A stretch of DNA of 64,000 bases from Ostreococcus mediterraneus (lineage: Eukaryota > Chlorophyta > Mamiellophyceae > Mamiellales > Bathycoccaceae): assembly GCA_012295225.1 (NCBI GenBank), contig WMKK01000005.1, forward strand, positions 803,404 through 867,403, given 5' to 3'. A program made the position numbers and the translations under genes. The notes beneath the pieces are model-generated. The model was not told the origin of the DNA, searched no databases, and saw nothing but the letters and a program-made list of their open reading frames with translations. Below, in pieces: positions 9,239 through 21,199 of the stretch. Each line of letters opens with the position of its first letter. Position 1 is the first letter of the stretch.

Positions 9239-10375
9239 ATGCCGCGCGATCCGACGAAACCGCGCGATGCGCCCGGTAAATACGGCGCTATAGCGAGAGA
9301 TGAGGAGCACGGGGTGCGCGACGCGTGGCACGTGCGAGACGAGAACGGGGAGGATATGATGGAAGGATTCGCCACGAAACTCGTTGGATCGAGCGAGAGG
9401 CGACATCGGAAACGTCGGCCGGCGCCGCCGGCGGGTGAACCGCGCCCGGGTTTGATTAAACGATTTAAGAATTTTTGTTTTAACAACATGGCGTTGGTGT
9501 TTTTGGCGTACGTCTGCGCGGCGGCGGTGGCGTTGGAACACATGAATGATGAACCTGATTTCGGTACATTCATCGATACGGTGTATTTTATTGCGATCAC
9601 GGTGACGACGGTTGGGTATGGAGATATGTCGCCGAAATCCGACGCTGGCAAGATTTTTGTCATGGTGTTTATCATCGTCGGCGTCGCGCTCGCCGGGGTG
9701 ATGATGACGAAAATCACCGATTGGATGTTGGAAAAACAAAAGAACGCCGTCAAACGGAGCGAAGAGAAAGCCAAGGAAATGATGCAACAGGATTTGGCCA
9801 AGCTCAAGCAAAATTTGGGTGCGCGCGTCAGCGAAGCCGAGCTCGCGCGGTCAACCTCAAGCAAAGAAGCTGAAGGCAAATCAAAAGTTGAAGCCAATTC
9901 CATCGCGAGCGCGTTGGTTGTGATTTCAATCGTCGTCACCCTCGGCGCCGTCGTCATGGGACAATTGGAAGGTATCAGCTTTCTCGATGGGTGTTACTGG
10001 TCCATCGTGACGTCAACCACGGTTGGGTACGGGGATGTCACGCCGAAATCGGCCGACGGGCGAATCTTTGCGTCGTTTTACGCCTTCATCACCGTCGGCG
10101 TCATGGGCTGGGCGGTGGGGCAAATCGCGAGCTCGGCGATTTCAACGTCTGTAGAGGCGGCATCGCACGTGGAAGCATTCAAGCTCACGCCCGAATCGTT
10201 GGTACAAATGGGTGGGGAGAAAGGGTACGTCGATCAATACGATTTCGCCGTGGCGATGATGCTCGCCATGGGCAAGGCGACGCAAGAGGATTTCGATTTG
10301 GTGGCTAACCGTTTCAACGAATTGGACGTCAATCACGATAAGACGCTCGACGCCAAGGATTTACTCGGGCAGTAG
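9239..10375 (+). CDS. Two-pore K+ channel with EF-hand (TPK type)
   Basis: 378 aa with two pore modules. TM1 is at about 82-100 and selectivity filter TVGYGD at about 125-130, then TM2 (IFVMVFIIVGVALAGVMM). A charged linker of about 70 residues leads to TM3 (about 222-242), a second TVGYGD at about 262-267, and TM4. Two TVGYGD filters define a K+-selective tandem-pore channel; two subunits would make a pore. Near the C-terminus DVNHDKTLDAKDL fits an EF-hand loop, so Ca2+ activation as in plant vacuolar TPK1 is plausible. I see no clear 14-3-3 phosphosite in the N-terminus. Membrane location (vacuole or plasma membrane) is not decided by sequence. Confidence 0.9.
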   Translation: MPRDPTKPRDAPGKYGAIARDEEHGVRDAWHVRDENGEDMMEGFATKLVGSSERRHRKRRPAPPAGEPRPGLIKRFKNFCFNNMALVFLAYVCAAAVALEHMNDEPDFGTFIDTVYFIAITVTTVGYGDMSPKSDAGKIFVMVFIIVGVALAGVMMTKITDWMLEKQKNAVKRSEEKAKEMMQQDLAKLKQNLGARVSEAELARSTSSKEAEGKSKVEANSIASALVVISIVVTLGAVVMGQLEGISFLDGCYWSIVTSTTVGYGDVTPKSADGRIFASFYAFITVGVMGWAVGQIASSAISTSVEAASHVEAFKLTPESLVQMGGEKGYVDQYDFAVAMMLAMGKATQEDFDLVANRFNELDVNHDKTLDAKDLLGQ

Positions 10376-10589
10376 AGTCATGCATGCTACCAAACGCCCA
10401 AAACAACTTATGCAAAAAGATGACGAGAGCGGCGCAGTACGCCACGGCACGATTATCGACTCGCGCCGCTCAATTTTGTCAACGCAGACGCTTTCATCAA
10501 CACAACACAAGGGAACAAAACGAAACGAATTATCGCCTCGCGCGTACTGTAATGAAATCTATCATGTTATCACGTTATGTCTTCAACGC

Positions 10590-11378
10590 TCACGGCGATG
10601 ACATCGACGCCAGCGGCGGCGCGCTCGGACTCCGAGCGTCGTCCTCGTCGTCGTCGTGACTGTTCATATCTCGGCGCGCGACGCCCGCTCGAAACTCAAC
10701 CGCCAACACCGCCAACACCGCCGCAGACGCGCACACGCACGACACAAACAACCAGAATCCCCATCCGAGAATATCACGCAACGCCACGCCGTCAACGTCA
10801 CCACTCACCGCTCGAGCATCCTTCGCGACGGATCGAATCGCCCGCGCGAGCGCAATCGACCCGCTCGCGCCCGTCGCGCACGCCACCGTCCCATACACCA
10901 GTTGCGACACCGAACTCACCATCAACCCGCGCGAGCGTCGCGTCATGGCGTAATACACCACACACACGCTTTCCAACATCAAAAACCACGCATACGCCGC
11001 GACGCACGCCTGCCCCGCGCGCGCGAGTCCAATGTTCGCGCGCGCGTCCAACGCGCATCCCAAAAACGACCCAACCGCCGATCGCGCGCACCGCCCGCGC
11101 GCCACGTCGCCGTCATCCGCGAATGACGAAAACGACGCTTTGATTTCGCGCGCAAATCGCGCGAGTGACGACGCATCGGCGACGGCAACATCAGCATCAG
11201 CATCATTCCAAAAACACGGCCCAGTAAAGACGCCCGAATGCGCGACGCCGCGAACGCCGCGCACCCAATACCGCGACCCGATCGCGCACGCACACGCGCC
11301 CATGATTACGATTCGCATCGTCAGCGCGTGCGCGACGACGTACGCGCGATGCACCCGAGCGACGGCGGCGTCATTCAT
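10590..11378 (-). CDS. Putative four-TM membrane protein, unknown
   Basis: 262 aa. Hydrophobic spans lie at about 14-33, 118-142, 150-172 and 205-228. A loop of about 80 residues between TM1 and TM2 contains two Cys and a Trp (GPCFWNDADADV ... GRCARSAVG). The topology is reminiscent of claudin-like or tetraspan proteins, but I do not see their signature residues, so no function is given. The C-terminal tail is Asp-rich then Ser/Pro-rich. It is head-to-head with the WD40 gene with only 23 bp between start codons, and convergent with the K+ channel gene. Confidence 0.6.
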   Translation of the reverse strand: MNDAAVARVHRAYVVAHALTMRIVIMGACACAIGSRYWVRGVRGVAHSGVFTGPCFWNDADADVAVADASSLARFAREIKASFSSFADDGDVARGRCARSAVGSFLGCALDARANIGLARAGQACVAAYAWFLMLESVCVVYYAMTRRSRGLMVSSVSQLVYGTVACATGASGSIALARAIRSVAKDARAVSGDVDGVALRDILGWGFWLFVSCVCASAAVLAVLAVEFRAGVARRDMNSHDDDEDDARSPSAPPLASMSSP

Positions 11379-11401
11379 GCGTCAGTGATTGACGCGCATG
11401 G

Positions 11402-12540
11402 ATGATTCGTAGCGTCGGTGCTACGGCGTCCACGCGCGGCGACGGCGCACCGCGCGCGATCGCGACGAGCGCGAGTCGCACGAGCGAGGTGTGCGTGGGC
11501 ATCGAGCGCGGTGTGGTGCGCGCGTTCGATGCGCGGTGCGCGGGGAAGGCGGCGGAGGCGTGGCGCATCGATGCGACGATAATTCATGATGATGTTTCGG
11601 CGGCTGTCGACGACGACGACGACGACGACGTCAACGCGGTGTGCTACGGCGACAAAAGCGCGTGTAATTATGTCTTCTTTGCCAGTGGACGCCGGGTGTT
11701 CGAGGCGGACGTGCGCGCGGTGAGCGGGAGCGGCGAACGCGGGACGACGCGGCGGTTGGGCGCGCACGCGGATTCCGTCAACGGATTGGCGTTTCTCGAC
11801 GCACAGTCGCCGTCGCGCGGTGCGGTGCTCGCGGCGTGTGATGATGATGGTGATGTCGTGATTTATGACGTGTCTGTGCCAGGGCTAGGGCGAGTGACGC
11901 GACGGATGAAGCACGTCGTCGGGGGCGCGGGGTGCGCGACGGCTGCGGCGTTTCGGCGCAAAAGGGGCGGCGCGCGCGAGTTGCTCACGAGCGCTACGGA
12001 TTGTACGGTGAAGAAGTGGGATATCGATGGGAAATCAGTGCCTGTGGGGTCGTGGGACGTGCGTGCGATGGAAAGCGTGCGCGACGTCGCCGCGCGAAGG
12101 CGCTCGCGATTGCGCGAGGCGGAGACGTCGTCGGACGCGAGCGCGCGGTCTTTTAATCCGCCCATGGCGCACTCGGTGGCGTGTTACGCGGGCGAGGTGT
12201 GTGAAGATGCCGTTCCTGGTGTGCGTCGCGTCGCTGTCACGGCGTGTGGCGATGGATCCGTGGTCGTATTCGATGCCGACGCGCACGGCGGCGGTAAATC
12301 AAAGCATAAGAAGAGCGCGGCGGCGGCGGCGACGCCGTTTGGCCATCGAGACGCGCAGTGCGTGCGACTCGGCGACATATCAGCAGAATCAGCATTGTCG
12401 TCGTCGTGCACGCGACATACCAACGCCGCGACGTGTGCAGACTTTGTACCTTGGAACGCGCGCGGCGCCGTCGTCATTTCAGGCGGCGTCGACCGTAAAC
12501 TCATCGCGTGGGATTGGACTGCCGCCGCCAGACGCGCCGC

Positions 12541-12571
<31 letters not shown>

Positions 12572-12724
12572 ACCACGACCAAATCCACGACCAAAACCGA
12601 CGCCATCGCGCACGTCGCATGCGGGCGTAAAATCAACGGCTTCGCCTTTGACGCCGGCGCCCGTCCTGGAACCGTCTACGTCATCGACACCGGTTGCGTC
12701 GTCAAATCCTACGTCATCGACTAG
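11402..12724 (+). CDS. WD40 protein, WDR53-like
   Basis: 440 aa. Several WD40 blades are visible: HADSVNGLAFLD ... DGDVVIYDV (about 120-160), LTSATDCTVKKWDID (about 198-212), VTACGDGSVVVFDAD (about 279-293) and VVISGGVDRKLIAWDW (about 358-373). A PMAHSVA segment before the third blade matches the PALAHSI region of animal WDR53, and the C-terminal KINGFAFDAG ... CVVKSYVID also fits. WDR53 has been linked to CUL4-DDB1 ligases as a substrate receptor; this is family knowledge, not shown here. Poly-Asp runs come from gac repeats at about 11605-11631 and 12538-12570. A second ATG out of frame lies 4 bp upstream. Confidence 0.75.
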
Positions 12725-12894
12725 CCATTCGCGTGCGAATCACCGCGTGATTCATAGACACATAGACATAGTTATAGACAACGACAGCGCCGACGCCTCG
12801 CGCGAATCGCGTGGCGTCTGTCGTCGCCGCGTACACGTAGACCAATGTAATCCTAGTCACAGTCACGCACACAAAAGTTAGTCCCCACTGTGCG

Positions 12895-15800
12895 ATGCAC
12901 GTGGACGACGAGCTCGCTCGTCGTCCTCGCGCCAAGCGACATAAAATGCGCGCACACACCACGACGGCCGTCGACGACGACGTCGCGGCGCTCGCCTCGC
13001 GCGCGGGTGCGCGCACACACGACGTCCAAGTGGTTAAAACTTTTGTGGCGGCGGCGCTCCGATTGACGCACACCGACGACGAGTTCGACGCCGACGACGA
13101 TCTCGACCGCGCCGAGCGCACTTTGACGGATGTATTATTCACCCATGCGCTCAAGCACACCCATCGCGTGGTGTTCGCGGCGCTCGGGAAGGCGAATGCG
13201 CGCGCTGTGAGTCGCATCGCGCGCGACGTCATTCGCCGGTGCGTCGACGCGTTGACCCGCGCGTCGACCGACGACGATCAATGCGACGACGGGTTGGGGT
13301 GTTTACGCGCGTGTGCGGTGATGTGTGCGGTGTATGCGTCGAATCCGCGCTCGGCGTTCGAGCAGAGCGTGATTGAGGGCGTGGATGACGCGTTATTGAC
13401 GCGCGCGTTGGCGAGAGGGTTGTCCCGAATGCGAGACGAACGCGCGACGACGACGCCTGAATGCGTGGATTTATTATCAGAGTGCTGTTCTTTAGCGTAC
13501 GACGTGTTGAGTGGCGGACGTGGGATGGCGACGCTGAAGGATTGCACGGGCGATGATGGGCGCGCGCGAGAGGTGACGCGTGCGAGAGAAGAGTTGATGC
13601 GGGCGTTGATGGACGCGTTGACGCTCGAGCGTTCGGCTTCGCGAGACGCGATGGTGACTGCCGGCGTCACGGTGGCGCGAGTTATGGTTGAAGAACACGC
13701 CGATGCGAAGATGGCTATCGAGGCGTTCGCGCGTGGGGTGTACGGGAGGTCGTTCGCGGCGGTGGCGACGTCGACGTCGTACGCGTCGTACGCGTCTGGC
13801 GCTGGGGCGTTTTCGCGTTTCGGCGCGCTTGCCGTAGTGCGGGGTTTTATCATCGCGAGCGACGCTCGAGCGATGACGACGGCATTGTTTAGTCATGATG
13901 GTGATGATGATGAGCGCAAGTACGTGTTTATGTACGACGACGTCTTGCCTGGAATTTGTGAGGCTATAGAAGGCGCCGAGGATTCGCATTATAGATTTCA
14001 CGCCGCGGCGTGCTTACGCTCGGCGCTCGAAAAGACGCGCGCGGCGACGGTGGCAACGACGGCGACGACGGCGGCAGATGCTCCTCCCGGAGCGTTGCTC
14101 GAGCGCGTGGCGTGGATTATTTCAACGCATTGGGACGAACCTTTGGGGCAAACAGTGCGTGAAATCCAAGCGTGCTTTGAGTGTTTGCTCGACATTATGA
14201 CTGTCACGGCGAACGGCGACGAGTTTCTCCATCGCGTCGCGCGGCAGATTCTCGCACGGCCGGTGGAGCAAAAAGGGCGATACTTGGCGTTGCGCGTGTT
14301 GCTTTCTCGCATCGGCGCGACGGCGTCGTTGAAGACGACGACGTTCTTTGAAGATGACTTTTTACGTCAAACATTGAGCGCGATGAGCGAGACGTCCATC
14401 GCCCCAGCCGCGTCGATGATGCTTGGTGATTTGTGCGCAATATCGCTCGAAGAATCTCGCGGTGATGTTGCTGCGTGGCGATCTTGGTGGATGGATGACG
14501 TCATGTACATCTTTCAGAGCGGCAGCGCGCGCGCGCAAAGCGCGTTGACGACGTACGTCGTGCCCATGTTGCTCAAGCTCGACCCAATGTCGGCGATAGA
14601 ACTCATGAAACGTATCGAACGTGATGCAGGCGCTTCCGCCGTTGTCGCCATTTTAAAAGTCTGTCGAAGCTTGCGCATGCTGGATGCGGAGTCCATCGCC
14701 TTGATCAAACCATTGGCGGCTGCGGCGCCAGACGCGCGTCACGACGACGCTTTGGCGACGTATGAAGTACCTATGAAAATTTTGGAAGAGTCATCAGTGA
14801 GCGCGAGCACGCAGACAAGGCTTGACGTGCTTGAATTATTGTGTCTGGACGCGCGCAAAGGCGCGGTGACATTTCCGGGCACGCTCGAGTTGAGCCTGCT
14901 TCGTCGAATGCTCCCGCTCAATCTCAGAGGGTGCGTGTTTATATTTGTCCGCGTTCGCGCTTTTGTTTTCTCGTGGTGTGATCATTCGCGAGCCCTATGA
15001 CGATACAACACCTTTAAGGCGCTGAAAATCCATGAGGCATCCTTAACCTCCTACTCATTCGGAGGGCTCGCACTGGTTTCTCTCTTATTTTTTCTTTGAC
15101 GACAAGCTCCGCGCGTTTACTCACCACGAACGTCCACGCTTATCAAAACATACAGGGAATCGGTGTCTTTTAGAAACACTGTAGTGACGCTCATGTCGAA
15201 ATTCTTCACGCGCACGTGGACGTGCGTGAATAATGTGGCGCAAAAGTGTCGTCGCCGCGGAGACGCGACGCGAAGAGGTAAAGTGCCACCCAAGAGCGCG
15301 CGCGCTGGCGACGAAGATCCGCTCGCGCGAGATATCGCTCGCGCGAAACAATGCCATGAATGGGTGAGTGAACTAGTAAGCACGCTCGTGATGAGTATTT
15401 ATCCTGGTGCGCCGTTTGAGCGTCGATGCACGGCTTTAGATTTATTAAACGGCGTCGCGGAGTCGTGGATGTCTGCCGATGGCGTCGCGGACTCGGCGGG
15501 CATCGACGAAACAGACTTAAATGACGACTTGCGCATCGCACGCGATTTGCTCACGTCGCCGTACGTGATGTGCACGAACAAGGCGTGTACAGATATGTTG
15601 CTCGGCGCGCTCGTGGATAGTTGGGAAAAATTACGCGTCACGGCGTTCGCGTTGTTGCGTCGTCATCCATCACCGCTCGCCGGATTGGAGACGCCCGCGC
15701 TGCTCGAAGCGCGCCTCACGTGGGCCATGGATCTGTTACATTCCCCGCGCTTACGCGAAAGCGACGCCGGTGCACTGCTCATCCGACTGCTTATTCGCAA

Positions 15801-18800
15801 GTATGCCTATGATATGCGATGGGACATTCAATTGAGTCCGACAATCAAGGTTACGCCGCCGAAAGCTGACGGGACGCCGCGCGCCGACGTTGGAGCGCAT
15901 GTTTTAGGTACGTTGCGTACGCGCGACTCTTCATAATTGCGCGTGATAATCCCGGTGATGCTCTATTCAACAGTTGCTAGTACTGTCGTAGGACGTACTC
16001 CATCGCGGGTGCAGTCTCTGCAGAAATATTGTTGCCTGAGGGATGCGCGCGTTGTTTGGTTGATGTTTTTGTCGTTTTCGTCGCGTCGCGTTTCGCTCTA
16101 ACAATCATCTCACGTATTTCTTGCGACACACAGAATCGATGTGCGACTTACTTGCCCATGACATTGCTTTAGCTGAAGCAGACGTCATGAAGGCGTGCAG
16201 ACAATCACTAGCACACGGCGCTATATTATTGACTAGATACGCCATTCAAGAAATTAATTTCGTTGCGGAAAAGACGGACGCGTTGAAGGTAAGTAAGGTT
16301 TCGTGCGAAACGCATTTACGGATAGATAGCGATGACGAAAACCAGGCTCCCTCTACTGAATTCCAGTGTGGATGACTGTCGGCTGAATCGAACAATTAAT
16401 TACCCTGGCCAGGACCGAGCTATCGTATTTTGCGTGCGGTTTTTCATTCGCGAGTTTTGCTCGTTGCGCGCGTGCACTGACGACTCTTTACTTTTTTCTC
16501 TTTTGCACTCACAGGCGGCGCTGAGCCGCATGATGGCGCTCATGACGCGAGCTACGGAGTTAGCCTTAGGATTTATCAGCCAGCCGGACGCCCTAGGCGC
16601 GACTGCGGAGGAAGTCAAATTCGAAAGCGGCGGCTTCGACGATGACATGGACGACGACGTTGCCGATGACGACACGATGGACGACGACACCACTGACGGA
16701 TGTGATCTCGCGCCCCGCGCGCAAATAATAACCACCGCGTGCTGGCTCACGGTGAAAGAAATCAGTCTACTCACAGGTGAAGTCACGGGCGCAACCGCGA
16801 CTGCGGATATGTTGTCCCTCGACGCCTTGAAGTCTGCTGGTGAACGATTGTTCAATGTATTATTCACCGTCAAGCACACAGGCGCGATGGAGAAGACGCG
16901 CATAGGTACCACAGCATTGTGTGCGAGATTAATGCGGTCAAATGACGCGGCGTTGAATATGCTCCCGCAACAATGGCTCGATGAACTCGTCACCCAGCTC
17001 AGGCGTCCCGGGCAAGGCGTTAGAGACCGCGTGCGTCGCTCGGCTGGGCTGCCTTACGCATTCATGTCCATTCTACTCGCCGAGCCCAGAGGTCAAACAC
17101 GCGCGGCGCTCGAGCGTGTGTTGCCGCAATTGCTCGATGTCGCTGCTGCGCCCGATGGCAGCGAATCAGAGAACATTCCGCGCGTACACGCGTTCAACGT
17201 CATCCGCGTCATATTTGCGGATCGCGACTTGAGTGTAGAAACCACCGCGCACGCTGCGAGGGGTCTGGAAGTATGTATTCGAGCGTTTTCGTCTCCGGCA
17301 TGGGAGACACGAAACGCCGCAACGCTCGCCTTTGCGTCTTTACTCACCAAGGTGTGCGGGTGCATGAACATCTCGCCGCGCCGCATTCGCGACGGCTACG
17401 TGTCGAGTCGACGAGAAGTATCCGTGGTGGAATTCTTTCAGAGATTTCCGAGTTTGCACGCCTACTTGCTCGAAGAGCTCGCAACAGCCACGTCGATGAT
17501 GACGGCTGAATCGTCGGTGTCCGTATCATCCGTGCATCCGAGTCTGTACCCGACGCTCGCGCTGCTATCGCGATTGACGCCGAGTAGCTCGTCGTGTGAC
17601 AACGAAGGCAACGACGCGCATGCCGCTATCAATGTCAAGTTATCACCGTCGGCATTCATACCGAGTGTTCTGACGTGCGCGTCGGCTAAGTACCTCGCCG
17701 TGCGCGCGGCAGCGGCGCGCGCCTTGCGTCCGCTCGTGCCGCCGACAGAGGTGGCGGCGCACATTGCGAGCGTACTTTCACCTTTATCTGACGCCCATGA
17801 ACCGCCGCGTATTGGATGTAATACCGCGCACGGCGCGTTGCTATGTGTACATGAATTACTCATCGAGGCCTGTTGTTCGTCGTCGTCGAGCTCGGCGATG
17901 ATGTGGGATGTCGTCCGCGCGGCGTCGAATGGCTTGACGGCGTGCGCCAAAACGGCGGCGACGGTTCGCGTACCTTTGATTTCAGCCGCCTGGTTGCGTT
18001 GCGCGGAAGCCACAGCGCTGATTGCGAATACGTTTCTAGTAAACACTGACGCACGCGACGCCTTGGGTGATGACGGCACGTTTCATGAGCTCGTGCTGAT
18101 GATGTGGCAATGCTCGGCGCCAGTGCTCTCCGCGCACGCCGAGCACCATCCCGGCGCGTCAGAGTGGAATAAAGCCGCCGCGGGCATCCGCGTGCGAATC
18201 GCTTTGAGTTGCGACAGCGCGTACCGTGAGTACCGTTACGGTAGACTATGCAAAACGCACGATGAATGGTTCGGGGACGACATCGGTGACGTCACAGAGG
18301 CAATCATTGACGCACTCGGCGCGAATACCCCGTACGAATACCGCGCCCAAGCGTACAAGGCTCTGTTTCATGGCGGTGACCATTTACCCATGGCTGACGA
18401 AACCAAAGAATTCGTACGCAACGCTTTGCGGCGTGAAGAACGACACAGTGTCATTCGCCGCGCGATACGAGTCGTGACAGAATGGGCGTTAGGCATGTCA
18501 GAGGACGGAGATCATCACTTGCTCTTTTGGCGCGTTGTCCTCGACATTACGGTGAACAACATTAACGAACGCGTCCGATCCGAAGGCATGTGCTGTCTCG
18601 CACGTCTTTGTGCCGCTCAACTTCGTATTGATGCGGTGGAAACGGTGAGTTCCGGTCGTCTAAATGGATTCGTGCGCATGATACTCGATGGGTGCGACCC
18701 GTCAGCGTCATCTGAGAAGCGAAAAGCCGCGGTCCAAGCGTTGAGCTCGAGCAAACTCTTAGATTTTGTCCAAGGAGATAGAGTTGAAGACGAGGCAACA

Positions 18801-19505
18801 GGCGCACTCGCAGTCGATCTTTGGCGGTGTATGTTGATGCTCATCGAGGACGAAGATGTCGATATTCGCGAGATTGCATCCGAAACAGCGTCGAGCGCCA
18901 TCGAGTCGGTTCGCTCGGGCGCGCAAAGTGAAGAAGTATTGCGCGCAATTTTCCAACACGTACATACAAACTTTGCGCAGTTTGAAGTGGCGATGGCATT
19001 CATGGTTGACTTAGCCAAGGGTTTGTCGTACACGCGGTCGCAGTTCGACCACATCCTTGCCCGGTCGACAAACATCCGTCGATTGTTTGACAAGGAAGCC
19101 GACAACGCGCACGCCGAGCCACTCTTCTTGGCACAACTCGCCGCGAAGCAAATGCACGCCTCGTGCGACGCCAAGACCGCGCAATGTGCTCTCGACGAGG
19201 TGATGGAAACGCTCACGAACATGAAAGACGCGCTCGAGGCGTTTGCGAACCGAGATTCACGATGGGTTGGTGGCGTCACCGCTCACGAAGATTGTTTTGT
19301 ACCAATCGCCAACGCGCTCATCGGCGCCTGGGCGTTCGAGGCCCGCATAGGTAATGATGACAACGAACGCCGCGAGCGATTGCAGGCGCTCTACACCGCA
19401 CTCTCCCCATTTGTCGCTCCGGCGCTACGCGTACTCATGCGCGTCGGCGATGACGTCTTTGCCGATGACGTCTTTGCATCGGTTTCGCCTTGCTTTCTCG
19501 TGTAA
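12895..19505 (+). CDS. THADA: THADA/Trm732 homologue (four exons)
   Basis: My spliced model has exons 12895-14930, 15156-15907, 16134-16288 and 16515-19505. They sum to 5934 nt, an exact multiple of three, giving 1977 aa, close to animal THADA (about 1950). Junction phases 2, 1 and 0 all join into uninterrupted protein. Family landmarks are SVSFRNTVVTLMSKFF and LVMSIYPGAPFERRCTALDL in exon 2, and the DUF2428 core ITTACWLTVKEISLL ... KHTGAMEKTRIGTTALC in exon 4. The rest is alpha-helical repeat. THADA/Trm732 is the partner of the FTSJ1/Trm7 methyltransferase for 2'-O-methylation of tRNA position 32. A poly-Asp segment (about 16635-16700) interrupts the DUF2428 region. Its stop is 46 bp from the stop of the convergent lipase gene. 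Confidence 0.88.
14931..15155 (+). other. THADA intron 1 (225 bp)
   Basis: The donor GTGCGT follows ...AGAGG and the acceptor is tacag. Phase 2. Splicing joins LPLNLRG to ESVSFRN, restoring a segment typical of the family. In-frame stops occur inside the intron. Confidence 0.8.
15908..16133 (+). other. THADA intron 2 (226 bp)
   Basis: The donor is GTACGT and the acceptor cacacag, phase 1. A ctctaac motif lies about 35 bp before the acceptor. Joined protein reads HVLESMCDLLAHD. Confidence 0.8.
16289..16514 (+). other. THADA intron 3 (226 bp)
   Basis: The donor is GTAAGT and the acceptor ctcacag, phase 0. A CTGAC branch-type motif sits about 35 bp upstream of the acceptor (gcactgacgac). Joined protein reads TDALKAALSRMMAL. 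Confidence 0.85.
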
Positions 19506-19551
19506 CTGTAGTATTAGACTTAGGCTAGCTAGCTAGGATTTAGATTTTAAC

Positions 19552-20718
19552 TTATTGCGATGTCGATATGATGCGCTTGACGGTGAGAAACTGCAAGGCG
19601 TCAACGTAATTTTGTGAGTTGTGGTCAATGGCTGTGCGCAGCGCCGCCAACGGCGACTCAGTGACTTCCTCGAGTTCCATTTGCAGCTTCTCGAGCACAT
19701 CCTCGCCAGTGTGGCGCGTGAGCAAAGGCTTAGCCTCCACACCGGCCTGATACTCCAACCAGTACAAATCTCCACACGTTTGATACAAGAACCGGTTGCG
19801 CGTGAACATGCCGCCGCCAAACGTTTGCTCTCGCCAATCGAGCACCGACCCAATAAAATCCATCTTTGTCGCCGCGCTAAACACTGGATCAGCGCTGAGC
19901 CACATGCGAGGAATGATGTCTTTGGCGAGAACATACTGGCGAACCATAGACGATCCTTTAGAAAACCCGCACAGGCGTAAAATGTCATCCATCGTTCCCG
20001 CGCACTCATCCGTTCCGCGGCTGCTCAAGCGGTCGTACGCCAATACTGGTGGCGACCCAAACGTGTGCACTGGCATGATACGTTCTTCCGCAATACCGAG
20101 CTCTAAACGACATCGTGCGGCGATAATAAGCGCCATAGACCCTCCCAAAGAATGCCCCGTAAATGAAAACTTCCCCTTAAAAGTCTCATCCTCGATGAAC
20201 GGCGCCACGTCTCTCCAAAACTCATCCACCATCTCTATCACCCCTTGATGCGCCACCACGGGCACGCCTCGTTTCAGCGCCATCGGCCACACCTTGGCGA
20301 TTTGCCAACTCAACTTATTCCTATCCGTGTCGGGCTGACTCCACGCTGCGCCGCGTATAACGATGTATCTTTCGTTCCGTCGCTCGCACGCGCACCACGC
20401 CGTGGCGCCGGTGACCCCGCTCCCTAAAACTTCAAACCCATCCCCACTGAACCACGCCGGCGTGGACGCGCCCTTATATATGAAATTACTCAGCCTCGCA
20501 CACGTCGTCGCGCGCGTCATCTCCGTCGTGTCGCGCGTGACGTCTTCGTCAGCGTCGACAACGTCTTGAGCGTCATATCCAGGACTCGAGGCTGAGGACG
20601 CGAGCGGACGGCGAGCGCGCGGACGATGCGCGCGGCGTCGGCTCGAACACGACGCGCGTGATGTCGACGCGAGCGCGGAGATGGCGTCGCAACGCGCCGA
20701 GGACGTGGCGGCGCGCAT
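19552..20718 (-). CDS. Class 3 lipase, plastid PLIP-like
   Basis: 388 aa. Residues 1-45 are Arg/Ser/Ala-rich and resemble a plastid transit peptide. The alpha/beta-hydrolase core has the nucleophile elbow FTGHSLGGSMALI (Ser about 200), the Asp region VLAKDIIPRMW, and a C-terminal AIDHNSQNYVDAL that supplies the catalytic His. The order and the NRFLYQTCGDLYWLE segment match the plant plastid phospholipase A1 (PLIP) group, which releases fatty acids from galacto- and phospholipids. Substrate is inferred. Overlapping plus-strand open frames here are antisense shadows. Confidence 0.83.
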   Translation of the reverse strand: MRAATSSARCDAISALASTSRASCSSRRRAHRPRARRPLASSASSPGYDAQDVVDADEDVTRDTTEMTRATTCARLSNFIYKGASTPAWFSGDGFEVLGSGVTGATAWCACERRNERYIVIRGAAWSQPDTDRNKLSWQIAKVWPMALKRGVPVVAHQGVIEMVDEFWRDVAPFIEDETFKGKFSFTGHSLGGSMALIIAARCRLELGIAEERIMPVHTFGSPPVLAYDRLSSRGTDECAGTMDDILRLCGFSKGSSMVRQYVLAKDIIPRMWLSADPVFSAATKMDFIGSVLDWREQTFGGGMFTRNRFLYQTCGDLYWLEYQAGVEAKPLLTRHTGEDVLEKLQMELEEVTESPLAALRTAIDHNSQNYVDALQFLTVKRIISTSQ

Positions 20719-21157
20719 GCGCGCGCGTGCGCGTGGGAGAGTGTGGGCTGAGTGGGTGAAATTTGAACAGAAGAATATTTCAACGACGCGCGAGGCGTTG
20801 GGCTACGGGCTATGGACTACCGCTACTACCGGCACTCGTGCGAATGGTGCTATGATACCGGTATATAGTGCTGTTTTCGTTGTGTCACGGCGGCACGTCG
20901 CCTTGCACGTATCGCCGGGCTGGAAACCAAATTTTGTTAAAGAAGACGCGTCGATGGGCGTCTCCCAAATAAGGCAGAAACGGAAACGTACTCGACTTAT
21001 AATTGCGTTCGCACGATTCCATCGCCGGTTTCAACTCTCGCGTGCGCGCGTGCGCGCGTGCGCGATCTCCGTCTACACGCGCGGCGCGTTTAGGTGCGCA
21101 TGAAGCCGATGTCAAACATCATCGGTGCGCCTCGGTGTGCGGCACTCTGCGACGCAC

Positions 21158-21199
<42 letters not shown>

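Noticed and set aside
8933-9957. Two long minus-strand open frames (292 and 256 codons) opposite the K+ channel
   Set aside because: Antisense to the TVGYGD-containing gene; composition is His/Arg- or Ser/Thr-rich without domains.
12027-12881. 284-codon plus-strand frame overlapping the WD40 gene
   Set aside because: Different frame of the same region, Arg/Thr-rich, contradicts clear WD40 blades.
20681-21103. 140-codon plus-strand frame between the lipase and NAA10
   Set aside because: Overlaps the lipase transit-peptide coding region, ends in Arg/Cys-rich sequence and has no homology I recognise.
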